A stretch of 48,506 nt of DNA from a virus. Under the pieces are notes generated by a model, which was given only the letters and a program-made list of their open reading frames with translations, was not told the DNA's origin and did not search any database. The stretch's first letter is position 1. Every line of letters starts with the position of its first letter. The DNA is taken from the IMG/VR virus record IMGVR_UViG_3300035670_000335, positions 1 through 48,506 of that record; one strand, given 5' to 3'. This document shows, one piece after another, positions 1 through 6,217 of the stretch. A program made the position numbers and the translations under genes.

Positions 1-402
1 GAAACACCAATGAATCCTTTTGATTTCTGGAAGGGTGCAAACTTCAAGTTGAAGATTCGCAACTATGAAGGCTATCGCAACTATGACAAGTCAGAGTTCG
101 AAGCACCTTCTGCTTTATTTGATGGCGACGATGCCAAGATCGAAGCAAAAGTTTGGAAGGCAGCTCATTCACTCAAGGATTTCTTGAAGGAAGAAAACTT
201 TAAGACTTATGATGAGTTGAAGGCGAAGTTGGATCGCGTTCTTGGCGCAGGTGGTGCTGCTGGTGCAACTGCTTCAAAGATCGATGATGAGGAAGCAGCT
301 GCTCCTGTCGTTCGTTCTGCTCCTGCCAAGAAAGTCACTGCTGAAGATGTCAGCGTCGATGATGACGATATGGCGTTTTTCGAGCGTCTTGCACAAGAAT
401 AA
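1..402 (+). CDS. gp32: gp32 single-stranded DNA-binding protein, C-terminal part (5' end outside window)
   Basis: The frame is open from base 1, so the gene begins upstream of the window; 133 residues are visible. The stretch FWKGANFKLKIRNYEGYRNY followed by KSEFEAPSALF resembles the end of the T4 gp32 core ([26 protein letters not shown]). The rest is a flexible linker with Gly/Ala and Lys, then an acidic tail (DDEEAA, VSVDDDD, AFFERLAQE). In T4 the core binds single-stranded DNA cooperatively, and the acidic C-terminal domain contacts the replication and recombination partners. An internal ATG at position 10 is unlikely to be the start because the homology runs through it. The stop codon is 15 nt before a long hairpin that probably terminates the message, and the next ORF is convergent and begins at the following base. 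Confidence 0.9.
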   Translation, partial: ETPMNPFDFWKGANFKLKIRNYEGYRNYDKSEFEAPSALFDGDDAKIEAKVWKAAHSLKDFLKEENFKTYDELKAKLDRVLGAGGAAGATASKIDDEEAAAPVVRSAPAKKVTAEDVSVDDDDMAFFERLAQE

Positions 403-858
403 TTATTCTTGTTTGAGCTGGGATAGGTGTCTGCTTGATTGTAGATGCCTATCCCAGTTACTTTTTCCTTTCACAATTTTGTTGCAACGATCACAAATAA
501 AACTTTTTCTATTTTTGGCTTTTTCTGATAATTTGTTTCTGGTTTCTTGTGAATGCTTTTTGCCAAACATAGGAGAAGATTCACCGAAACGATGAACACC
601 ATACATTGGGTTTAGACTGCCAATTCTGGATTTGCTTTTCTTTAGTTTAGTTTCTTCTGAATCTTTATATCCAGTTCTACCTTTTCTAACTGCTTCTTTA
701 TGTTCTTCAGATATGGTTCCACCTTTATTGGTGAAATTCCATTTCGAAGAATAATCAGTTGGGATGATAGACAATTCCTGATCAGAAGGTAATTGTTTTG
801 ATTCGAATTCTGTGTTGAGAATTTCGCAGAGTCGTTTTGAGATGTTATAAGTATACAT
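403..858 (-). CDS. NUMOD3-type DNA-binding protein with C-terminal zinc finger, homing-endonuclease-like but with no visible nuclease domain
   Basis: 151 residues. Residues about 48-118 contain repeated motifs of the type SEEHKEAVRKGRTG, LNPMYGVHRFGESSPMFGKK and HSQETRNKLSEKAK, which are characteristic of NUMOD3 modules that bind DNA in GIY-YIG and HNH homing endonucleases. The C-terminus carries a C2H2-like finger (CDRC, about 12 residues, H-x5-H). I see no GIY-YIG or HNH catalytic motif, so it may be a remnant, a DNA-binding regulator, or a partner of a separate nuclease. The start at 858 is preceded by AGGAG at a good distance. It lies convergent to gp32, a common insertion site for intergenic homing genes in T4-like phages. 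Its stop codon abuts that of gp32. Confidence 0.7.
   Translation of the reverse strand: MYTYNISKRLCEILNTEFESKQLPSDQELSIIPTDYSSKWNFTNKGGTISEEHKEAVRKGRTGYKDSEETKLKKSKSRIGSLNPMYGVHRFGESSPMFGKKHSQETRNKLSEKAKNRKSFICDRCNKIVKGKSNWDRHLQSSRHLSQLKQE
418..457 (+). terminator. Terminator-like hairpin after gp32, inside the convergent ORF
   Basis: CTGGGATAGG (418-427) and CCTATCCCAG (448-457) are perfect complements. The stem continues inward to 434/441 with a few G-T pairs and leaves a 6-nt loop. A pyrimidine-rich tract (TTACTTTTTCCTTT) follows. It sits 15 nt after the gp32 stop, as expected for a gp32 terminator. It also encodes the last zinc-finger residues of the opposing ORF. Confidence 0.6.
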
Positions 859-990
859 GCTGGTTACTCCTATTCAGTGCTAGAGTCGGTGGATACTCGT
901 AATATCGCGACCGACACCTTTATTTAGTATTTTTGTTCTTTGAGAAGTTGGCAGCAGAGTAATTTAGTTTAGAAAACAAATCATGTTTTC
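859..990. other. Non-coding interval with a short inverted repeat and a possible minus-strand late promoter
   Basis: No gene is seen. GTCGGT (885-890) and ACCGAC (910-915) pair, with an inner GATA/TATC pairing at 892-895/903-906. On the minus strand, about 60 nt before the ORF starting at 858, the string ACTAAATAAAG (918-928) partly resembles the T4 late box TATAAATA. That promoter assignment is weak. Confidence 0.35.
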
Positions 991-1017
991 AGGGGGACTA
1001 CGGTCCCCCTCTTTTTT
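991..1017 (+). terminator. Rho-independent terminator with a UACG tetraloop
   Basis: AGGGGGAC (991-998), loop TACG, GTCCCCCT (1003-1010), then CTTTTTT. The perfect 8-bp GC-rich stem is closed by C(UACG)G, the stable UNCG tetraloop type favoured by T4 terminators, and is followed by a U-tract on the plus strand. No plus-strand gene lies directly upstream except gp32 beyond the minus-strand ORF, so it may be the ancestral gp32 terminator displaced by the insertion. Its T-tract overlaps the stop codon of the convergent gene ending at 1016. Confidence 0.88.
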
Positions 1018-3370
1018 ATGCCAAATATTTTTCGAATTCTGTGTTTCTTGCCAAATTAGTTCTTGAATTTCTTTCTTGTATGCTTATTCGACTGTCATGA
1101 CTATTAATCTGTTCTTGCACTCGAGTTATTTGCCCATTCATTGCCGCAGAAACTTGCAATGCTGCCTGAGAAGTTATTTGCGCATCTTGAATTTCAACTT
1201 TTTCTTCGGCTGCTGTTGTAGACACAGTTATGTCGCTTCTAGGTGGTTCTGACACTGTTGCATTTGGAGTGGTTGAAATTGGGGGCACTTGTGGAGTTGG
1301 TGCTGGCATGACAGAAACATTGATCCCTTGAGATCTTAAAGACAACCTTCGTTCTCTTTCATATTTAAGTGCAAGAGCTGCTTCTCTTTTTGATATACTT
1401 GCCTTATCCTTTGCATAATAACTCTTCATTTGATCATATTCAGTCGAAACTGAAGCCCATTCTTGAGCTAATGCCAATAAAGCTGCCTCAAGGTTATCTG
1501 AGGTTCCATTTAAATAATCTCGTATTGCTGGTCTTTTATCGCCAATCAAATAGTTCGCGAAAATATACTCTTGTAATTGTGGAGTAAACTTTTCGTTGCC
1601 AGTAAGACCGAGTTTTTCTTTTGCCTCTTTCAATGTTGTTGGAATTAATTGATATTTGCCAACAGCAAAAAATTGTCCTCTAGATTGAGCGCCAATAATA
1701 TCATTTACAGTGAGCTTTTCCAAATCTGCTCTACCTGCTTTAAAGGTATTGCCAACTTTTTGATTATATGCCGTATATCCACCAAATGCCCGACTTTCTC
1801 CACGTTCAAGTAAAGAAGAAAGAATAGGTGTTGATGGTGAAACAGGTGGTCTTGTTACTTGTTGTTCGCCCATACTACCTGCAACACCAGCCACTCTACG
1901 TGATTCATTGATTGATGCAACCATTCCAGTTTCTGTGGAAGTTGCAGCAGTTCCTCCTCCGTGAATCAATTCAAAAACTGTTTCTGCCAAGCCTTGCAAG
2001 TCATCCTCGAAATATATTGAAGCCAAATATCCTGTTAATCCACCGCCTAGTGCCCCCAGCAATGTTCCTACAATTGGAGTTGCAAATGTTCCTGCAGCTC
2101 CACCCAGTATAGTTCCAAATCCAGTCAATCCAACGGTTGAGATTAAATCTGAATACTCACCAACCATTTGCGCTTTGAACTGCTGATCTGAAATTTTTCC
2201 CATTGATTTATCTGAAACATAACCAGACATTTGAGCGAGAGTAATTGCCACATCAGCAGCTGCAATTGGTGCAAATATTTTTGCACCGCCTTTAAATGCT
2301 TTCATTATAGGTTTGAATCTATTAATCTGCTCTGGCATTTTTTTGACTTTTTGCCCAGCTAATCGTTGCGCTTCTCGATATTCATATCCCTGTGATCGAA
2401 ATTCTTTTGTGTATTGATTTATTAATTGCATTCTCCCTTCTGTGGGGGTTGCCATTTTCCTTTTTCTTATTCTTTCTCGTATTTTAGACGCAGCATATAT
2501 TCCACCAGAAGTGACTGTGGCAGCTGAAATGCCTAAAACTCCAGCGTCAAATACTTTAGAAATTTCTTCAGTTGTTGGTAAACCGAGCATTTGCAAGAAT
2601 TTATCTTCTGGTGTCATCTCGAATCCAGGTTCACCCTGAAATCTTCCCATTGTTCTCTCAAAACTTTTCGTTAGATTAAACAAGGCTGCTGCTTGTGCTG
2701 CAAATGATCCAACACTTACTGCTGCAGCAGCCCCGCCAGCCATTAACGCAAGAATTCTTGGATTTCTCAATAAGAATGGTAGCGCGTTATCCAAAAAACT
2801 TTTTTGATCTTTCGCTTCTTCTTGTTTCGTTTTTTTCTTTGCGGTTGTACCACGGATTCTTTCGCGCTGTTTTTTATTTTGTTTTTTTAGAACTTCCAAT
2901 TCTTTAGCAATTAAATCTAATTTACCTTTCACTGTTTTGGAAGGCATTTGAACGCGAACAGCAGTCATGAGAAAGCGAGGATCAATTCTTCGCTGCGTTC
3001 TCCCAGAACCCAACTCAGAGTAAAGATTAGATATTAATTGAGAATTTCTTTCTGCAATTGTAGTGAGCAATCCTATTCTTCGATTGAGCGTGGCGATAGA
3101 TGAAGTTGTGAAACGTTTGAAGTCATTATCAGCCTTTTCCTTTTCTTCTTGCTGTTTATCTTGCTTTCTCTGGAGTGGTGTGCGTTTTCCAAATGCAGTT
3201 TGTGCTACAGTTGCTATAAATTCAGATTTGGTAATGATCCTCGCCAGATTATAGACTGAGAAACGCATTGCCAAATCTTCACGAACGATCATTGAAAATG
3301 CTGTTTTTAATGGAACGTTTTTTCTAGCCTGTATAGTGTACAGCTCAGCAGCAATGGTTGAAATTGACAT
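1016..3370 (-). CDS. Tape-measure-like baseplate/tail protein with C-terminal muramidase-like domain
   Basis: 784 residues. The N-terminal half is helical and basic, with likely coiled coils near residues 60-95 and 150-195. Two Gly/Ala-rich hydrophobic stretches follow (about 203-230 and 412-450), typical of tape measure proteins that insert into membranes. Residues about 515-670 resemble lambda-R-like muramidases/transglycosylases: RGES with candidate catalytic Glu525, then AVGKYQLIPTTLKEAKEKLG from about 569, and an ALAQEWASVS segment. The C-terminus is Ala/Gln/Thr-rich. It follows the gp26-like frameshift pair, the position of the tape measure in lambda-type tail operons and near gp29 in T4 (590 residues). 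Its start overlaps the previous stop (TAATG). It would set tube length and probably open the peptidoglycan. Assignment to gp29 rests on position and architecture, not on clear sequence similarity. Confidence 0.68.
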   Translation of the reverse strand: MSISTIAAELYTIQARKNVPLKTAFSMIVREDLAMRFSVYNLARIITKSEFIATVAQTAFGKRTPLQRKQDKQQEEKEKADNDFKRFTTSSIATLNRRIGLLTTIAERNSQLISNLYSELGSGRTQRRIDPRFLMTAVRVQMPSKTVKGKLDLIAKELEVLKKQNKKQRERIRGTTAKKKTKQEEAKDQKSFLDNALPFLLRNPRILALMAGGAAAAVSVGSFAAQAAALFNLTKSFERTMGRFQGEPGFEMTPEDKFLQMLGLPTTEEISKVFDAGVLGISAATVTSGGIYAASKIRERIRKRKMATPTEGRMQLINQYTKEFRSQGYEYREAQRLAGQKVKKMPEQINRFKPIMKAFKGGAKIFAPIAAADVAITLAQMSGYVSDKSMGKISDQQFKAQMVGEYSDLISTVGLTGFGTILGGAAGTFATPIVGTLLGALGGGLTGYLASIYFEDDLQGLAETVFELIHGGGTAATSTETGMVASINESRRVAGVAGSMGEQQVTRPPVSPSTPILSSLLERGESRAFGGYTAYNQKVGNTFKAGRADLEKLTVNDIIGAQSRGQFFAVGKYQLIPTTLKEAKEKLGLTGNEKFTPQLQEYIFANYLIGDKRPAIRDYLNGTSDNLEAALLALAQEWASVSTEYDQMKSYYAKDKASISKREAALALKYERERRLSLRSQGINVSVMPAPTPQVPPISTTPNATVSEPPRSDITVSTTAAEEKVEIQDAQITSQAALQVSAAMNGQITRVQEQINSHDSRISIQERNSRTNLARNTEFEKYLA

Positions 3371-3579
3371 TATCGTCTCTTACTCTTTTTAAATAGGCTT
3401 TGTAAATCGTTTTTCTGTTGATCTGATTGTTGCTTTAATCTCTCAGCTTCCTCTTTTGCCCAAGTATTCACCATTCCGATATACATGTCACGCTCCCATG
3501 GAATCATATGTTCTAATTCTGTGAGAGTATATTTGTATTGATGAGTCAATGTAAACATGTTGCTGTAGTAATTTTTCAA
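3370..3579 (-). CDS. Short ORF read as the -1 frameshift extension of the gp26-like tail assembly protein
   Basis: 69 residues if translation began at the TTG at 3579, with a poor initiation context. The visible motif is YTLTELEHMIPWERDMYIGM followed by VNTWAKEEAERLKQQ and a basic end; the WERD...EE.ER.K pattern is the sort seen in tail-assembly T-domain extensions. The reading frame is open further upstream to the slippery T-run in the preceding gene and lies in its -1 frame. I therefore think it is translated mainly as a fusion: 250 residues of the gp26-like protein plus 77 more, 327 in total. The stop codon overlaps the start of the tape-measure-like gene. Independent translation from TTG or from the internal ATG in NYYSNM cannot be excluded. 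Confidence 0.7.
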   Translation of the reverse strand: MKNYYSNMFTLTHQYKYTLTELEHMIPWERDMYIGMVNTWAKEEAERLKQQSDQQKNDLQSLFKKSKRR

Positions 3580-3596
3580 ATTCGCATTACGAAAAC

Positions 3597-4352
3597 TTAG
3601 GTAAAAAAATCGGTGAGTCCCTCCATATGCAACTTGTGCTCAAATCCGCATTTTTGACAAGTCGTTTCAACATCGTGTTCCATTTTAGGAAGATTCTCAA
3701 AAAATGATGTAATTCGATCAAATTGTTCTTGTGTCAAAGACTCTAGGAATTGATAGAATTCTTCCTTTGGCGTTTCATGTGCATAATACATTCCGTCATT
3801 ATCAAAAATGTATTCTGTGCACTCATAGATCATATCAAAAACTTTAGTATTGGTGTCAGTTGCCACCATATCTTCAATTGGTTTAAATGATTTCAAAGTT
3901 GGAAATTTCAGCACAATTCCTATTTTGTTTGTGATATAAATTTTTGGTGAAATGTCAGATACTGGTGGTTTGATATCAAGAACATTAAATGTTACAGGCA
4001 TCATATTTTTACATTCAACTTCTACTTCAATACCTTCATCGTTCTTTTCAGAACCAACTACATTTCTGCATATGAAGTAAGTTTCAATTTGTTCCCCAAC
4101 AGATCTGGCTCTCAAATTCAAAAACAAATACTCGATATCGAAAATTGGCAACTTATCGATATCAATTTCATCAACTAAACAATTATTAATAATTTGCTTG
4201 ATGGTTTTATAAATTGTATCTTCTTCTTCACTTTGAAGTGCCATTAGAAGAAGTTTTTCTTCTTTTACAAGAAATGGTCGAAACTTGATTGGTGTTGGAT
4301 TTGATACTAATTTCAATTCAAAAATAGGCAAATCAATTTTAGGTAAAGGCAT
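3597..4352 (-). CDS. gp26: gp26-like baseplate hub / tail assembly chaperone protein (T4_baseplate family)
   Basis: 251 residues. The opening PLPKIDLPIFELKLVSN..IKFRPFLVKEEKLLLMALQS and the later LVDEIDIDKLPIFDIEYLFL match the pattern of T4 gp26 (family T4_baseplate), where an EEK/REQK motif and DIDKL..D.EYLF are conserved. Cysteines at about 90, 106 and in CQKC near residue 236 may form a zinc-binding site. T4 gp26 is a baseplate hub component or assembly factor. The ORF ends in GAT TTT TTT ACC TAA, and the next ORF lies in the -1 frame, which suggests a lambda G/GT-like chaperone pair ahead of a tape measure. It sits 14 nt after the gp54-like gene in one minus-strand operon. Confidence 0.75.
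   Translation of the reverse strand: MPLPKIDLPIFELKLVSNPTPIKFRPFLVKEEKLLLMALQSEEEDTIYKTIKQIINNCLVDEIDIDKLPIFDIEYLFLNLRARSVGEQIETYFICRNVVGSEKNDEGIEVEVECKNMMPVTFNVLDIKPPVSDISPKIYITNKIGIVLKFPTLKSFKPIEDMVATDTNTKVFDMIYECTEYIFDNDGMYYAHETPKEEFYQFLESLTQEQFDRITSFFENLPKMEHDVETTCQKCGFEHKLHMEGLTDFFT
3603..3624 (-). promoter_or_regulatory. Programmed -1 ribosomal frameshift signal
   Basis: Read on the minus strand: GGAGGGA (3624-3618), 8 nt, then TTTTTTT (3609-3603). In the zero frame the run is GA T_TTT_TTT ACC TAA, a correctly phased X_XXY_YYZ heptamer three bases before the stop codon. An internal Shine-Dalgarno-like sequence about 10 nt upstream is the arrangement that stimulates -1 shifting in E. 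coli dnaX. After slipping, translation continues YLSFRNANLKNYYSNM into the downstream ORF without a stop. Only a weak TTCG/CGAA hairpin is visible downstream. Confidence 0.75.
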
Positions 4353-4366
4353 AATCTAACTCCATA

Positions 4367-5191
4367 TTAATCTGGAAAATTAATTTTAGGTGGCTGTAAT
4401 GATCCCAAGAAATCTCGCTTGGCTTTTTCATTAGAAGTGATTGCTTCTTGTCTTAGATAATCATCAAGAGATTGAGTATCTAATGGACGATTTCTCATAT
4501 CAGAAATTATATCTGCAGAAAACCCTAATTTTCTAGCTGGTACGTCAATCATTCCTGTATACTCATATGCAAATGTTACTGTAAGTTTATGGAAGCCATC
4601 ATCAGCCCAATTTGATGGCAATGAAGCAACTGTCACTGGATATGCATTGTATAGTTTTACTTGCATATCAATATATTTTACATGAGGACCACCACCGCCA
4701 CCTAAAACAGTAGAATACTTCGCAGCTGTATCATAGAATTGAAAAATATTAATGTCATTTACAACGTCGTCGTAGTATCTATTTGATGCTGTGTTTGGAG
4801 AGATTTCATCTAACCAATTGCTGTAATATTGATAGATTGGAAATTTTGCATTATGATAAAATGTCAATGTAACTTCATTAAAATCGCGCTTGTATGGCGT
4901 TCTAATTTTTTGTCTACCTGGAATATTAAAATCTGAGGTTGTGATTGTTCTTCCTGGGAATTCTACGGAATCACATAAAACTGTAAATTCTCTTAAATCT
5001 GATGATGCATAGTAATCTAAAACATTAGGGTGCCGATCAAATCTAATTGCAAATTTGCAAGAGCGGAGGAGGTTTTGATTACGAAAATTGTCAAGATTGA
5101 AATAGTTAAAATTATCTGGTGTACGTTCAGCTGTTACTGTGATTTGCGCAAGACCATCGATTTCTGGAATAATTTGATCTAATTCTGCCAT
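4367..5191 (-). CDS. gp54: Tail-tube-fold protein, probably gp54-like baseplate tail tube initiator
   Basis: 274 residues. The segment LREFTVLCDSVEFPGRTITT, then NIPGRQKIRTPYKRDFNEVTLTFY and PIYQYYSNWLDEI, has the layout of the gp19 tube fold: strand, CxxvefPGr loop, YKRDFNEVTLTF strand, then an amphipathic helix. The later segment YIDMQVKLYNAYPVTVASLP plus HKLTVTFAYEY completes the barrel. T4 gp54 (320 residues) and gp48 use this fold to start the tail tube on the hub. The real tube protein gp19 would be shorter and lie beside the sheath gene, so gp54 is the better fit; a gp48 candidate is encoded nearby on the plus strand. It is placed between an unassigned structural gene and the gp26-like gene. 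Confidence 0.6.
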   Translation of the reverse strand: MAELDQIIPEIDGLAQITVTAERTPDNFNYFNLDNFRNQNLLRSCKFAIRFDRHPNVLDYYASSDLREFTVLCDSVEFPGRTITTSDFNIPGRQKIRTPYKRDFNEVTLTFYHNAKFPIYQYYSNWLDEISPNTASNRYYDDVVNDINIFQFYDTAAKYSTVLGGGGGPHVKYIDMQVKLYNAYPVTVASLPSNWADDGFHKLTVTFAYEYTGMIDVPARKLGFSADIISDMRNRPLDTQSLDDYLRQEAITSNEKAKRDFLGSLQPPKINFPD

Positions 5192-5212
5192 TACTTTCTA
5201 TACACCATAAAG

Positions 5213-5761
5213 TTAGGGGTTGGTTATAAACTTTTGCACAGGAAGAAACACTGCAGTTTCCCAATTATCAGGTTCTATGTAAATCAAAGAGGACATTATA
5301 TGTTGAAACAAGTATCTTTTTATACACGGCTCAATTATTCTATATCTCCGCGAAGTTGATAAGAGCGAATATGAAAGATTAAATCTTGTAGTATCGTCAT
5401 ATTTATCGTTGTTTATAAAATCGTGAAGGCGATCTAAGAGAACAAGGCGGCTTCCTGGATCTAGATAATGTAGATTTAGTCCCAAAAACCCGTCTGAATA
5501 GGTATCCATTGGGATCACAAGGGGAAATTTATCCCATATAGGTAATACATCTTTGTATTTTGCATCATATGCGAAAAAATACATCTTTCCGATAAATGCT
5601 TTTGGGGAAATTCTTGTTGCATCGTTTAAAATATTGCTACGATTAGTGGGAATTCGTATGCGAGAGATTTTATCACCCAACCATGCACGTGCAGCTGAAG
5701 TTCTGGGCGCGATTCCAGCAGCATTCATCTCCCGATTAAGTTTATCTAACAATGATGGCAT
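5213..5761 (-). CDS. Conserved T4-like phage structural protein, function unassigned
   Basis: 182 residues. After a short basic, Ala-rich N-terminus comes IGKMYFFAYDAKYKDVLPIW and DKFPLVIPMDTYSDGFLGLN, then LHYLDPGSRLVLLDRLHDF. I recall this FxYDpK..LP.WDrFPLV...GFLGLNLHYL signature from many T4-like environmental phages as an unnamed structural protein, but cannot tie it to a T4 gene. There is no signal peptide, membrane segment or catalytic motif. The start overlaps the gp4 stop (TAATG), which suggests translational coupling, and the gp54-like gene follows after 21 nt. A baseplate or neck role is inferred from position only. The gp2/gp3 slot, next to gp4 in T4, is one possibility. Confidence 0.6.
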   Translation of the reverse strand: MPSLLDKLNREMNAAGIAPRTSAARAWLGDKISRIRIPTNRSNILNDATRISPKAFIGKMYFFAYDAKYKDVLPIWDKFPLVIPMDTYSDGFLGLNLHYLDPGSRLVLLDRLHDFINNDKYDDTTRFNLSYSLLSTSRRYRIIEPCIKRYLFQHIMSSLIYIEPDNWETAVFLPVQKFITNP

Positions 5762-6198
5762 TAAATTCCCAACTCTTTTTCAGTTATGACTACAAATTTC
5801 CAATTACGATCCTTGCAGTATTCTTCTGCAGCCTTCCATTTCGCCTGATTAATCCCATAGGTCATAACTTCAGTGATGTATCTTTCAGTGATCCTTTTCT
5901 GTTTCTTAGGCTCAGTTGCTTGACTACTTGGCTTCACTTCTATAACAACTGTTTCTATCAATCCCTGTTTATTTCTTGATTTTACAAGAAAATCGGGAAA
6001 ATAACGATGCCAGCGACTATCAACTGGAGATATATAAGGTATAATGATTTCTTCGCTTGACCACCCAACTACATTTTCATTTGTATCCAAGTGCGTCATT
6101 ACTCTGCGCTCCCACAGACTTCTATACCATATATTCGCAGGATCGCCTAAATATTTATTAGGATTTTTGGGATTAAATTTTCCAGAATACGCCATCAT
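5761..6198 (-). CDS. gp4: gp4 head completion protein
   Basis: 145 residues, or 144 from the second ATG. The beginning MAYSGKFNPKNPNKYLGDP.NIWYRSLWERRV matches T4 gp4 (MAYSGKWVPKNISKYRGDPKKITYRSNWEK; 150 residues). The core has the restriction-endonuclease-like pattern PDFLVKSR...ETVVIEVKPSSQ, and then QAKWKAAEEYCKDRNWKFVVITE. T4 gp4 acts after DNA packaging so that the filled head can join the tail, and the D...ExK motif implies a nuclease fold. T4 similarity favours the second ATG (6195). No clear ribosome binding site precedes either start; a TATAAATA box lies one base upstream of the first ATG. It is divergent from gp48 and is the first gene of the minus-strand operon. Confidence 0.88.
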   Translation of the reverse strand: MMAYSGKFNPKNPNKYLGDPANIWYRSLWERRVMTHLDTNENVVGWSSEEIIIPYISPVDSRWHRYFPDFLVKSRNKQGLIETVVIEVKPSSQATEPKKQKRITERYITEVMTYGINQAKWKAAEEYCKDRNWKFVVITEKELGI

Positions 6199-6199
6199 C

Positions 6200-6207
6200 T
6201 ATTTATA
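6200..6207 (-). promoter_or_regulatory. Candidate T4-type late promoter for the gp4 operon
   Basis: The minus strand reads TATAAATA exactly, the T4 late -10 consensus, in the 19-bp divergent gap between gp4 and gp48. Late transcription normally starts about 6 nt past the box, which falls at the gp4 start codons, so the message would be nearly leaderless. It could be chance in AT-rich DNA. Confidence 0.45.
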
Positions 6208-6217
6208 GGAACATTTA

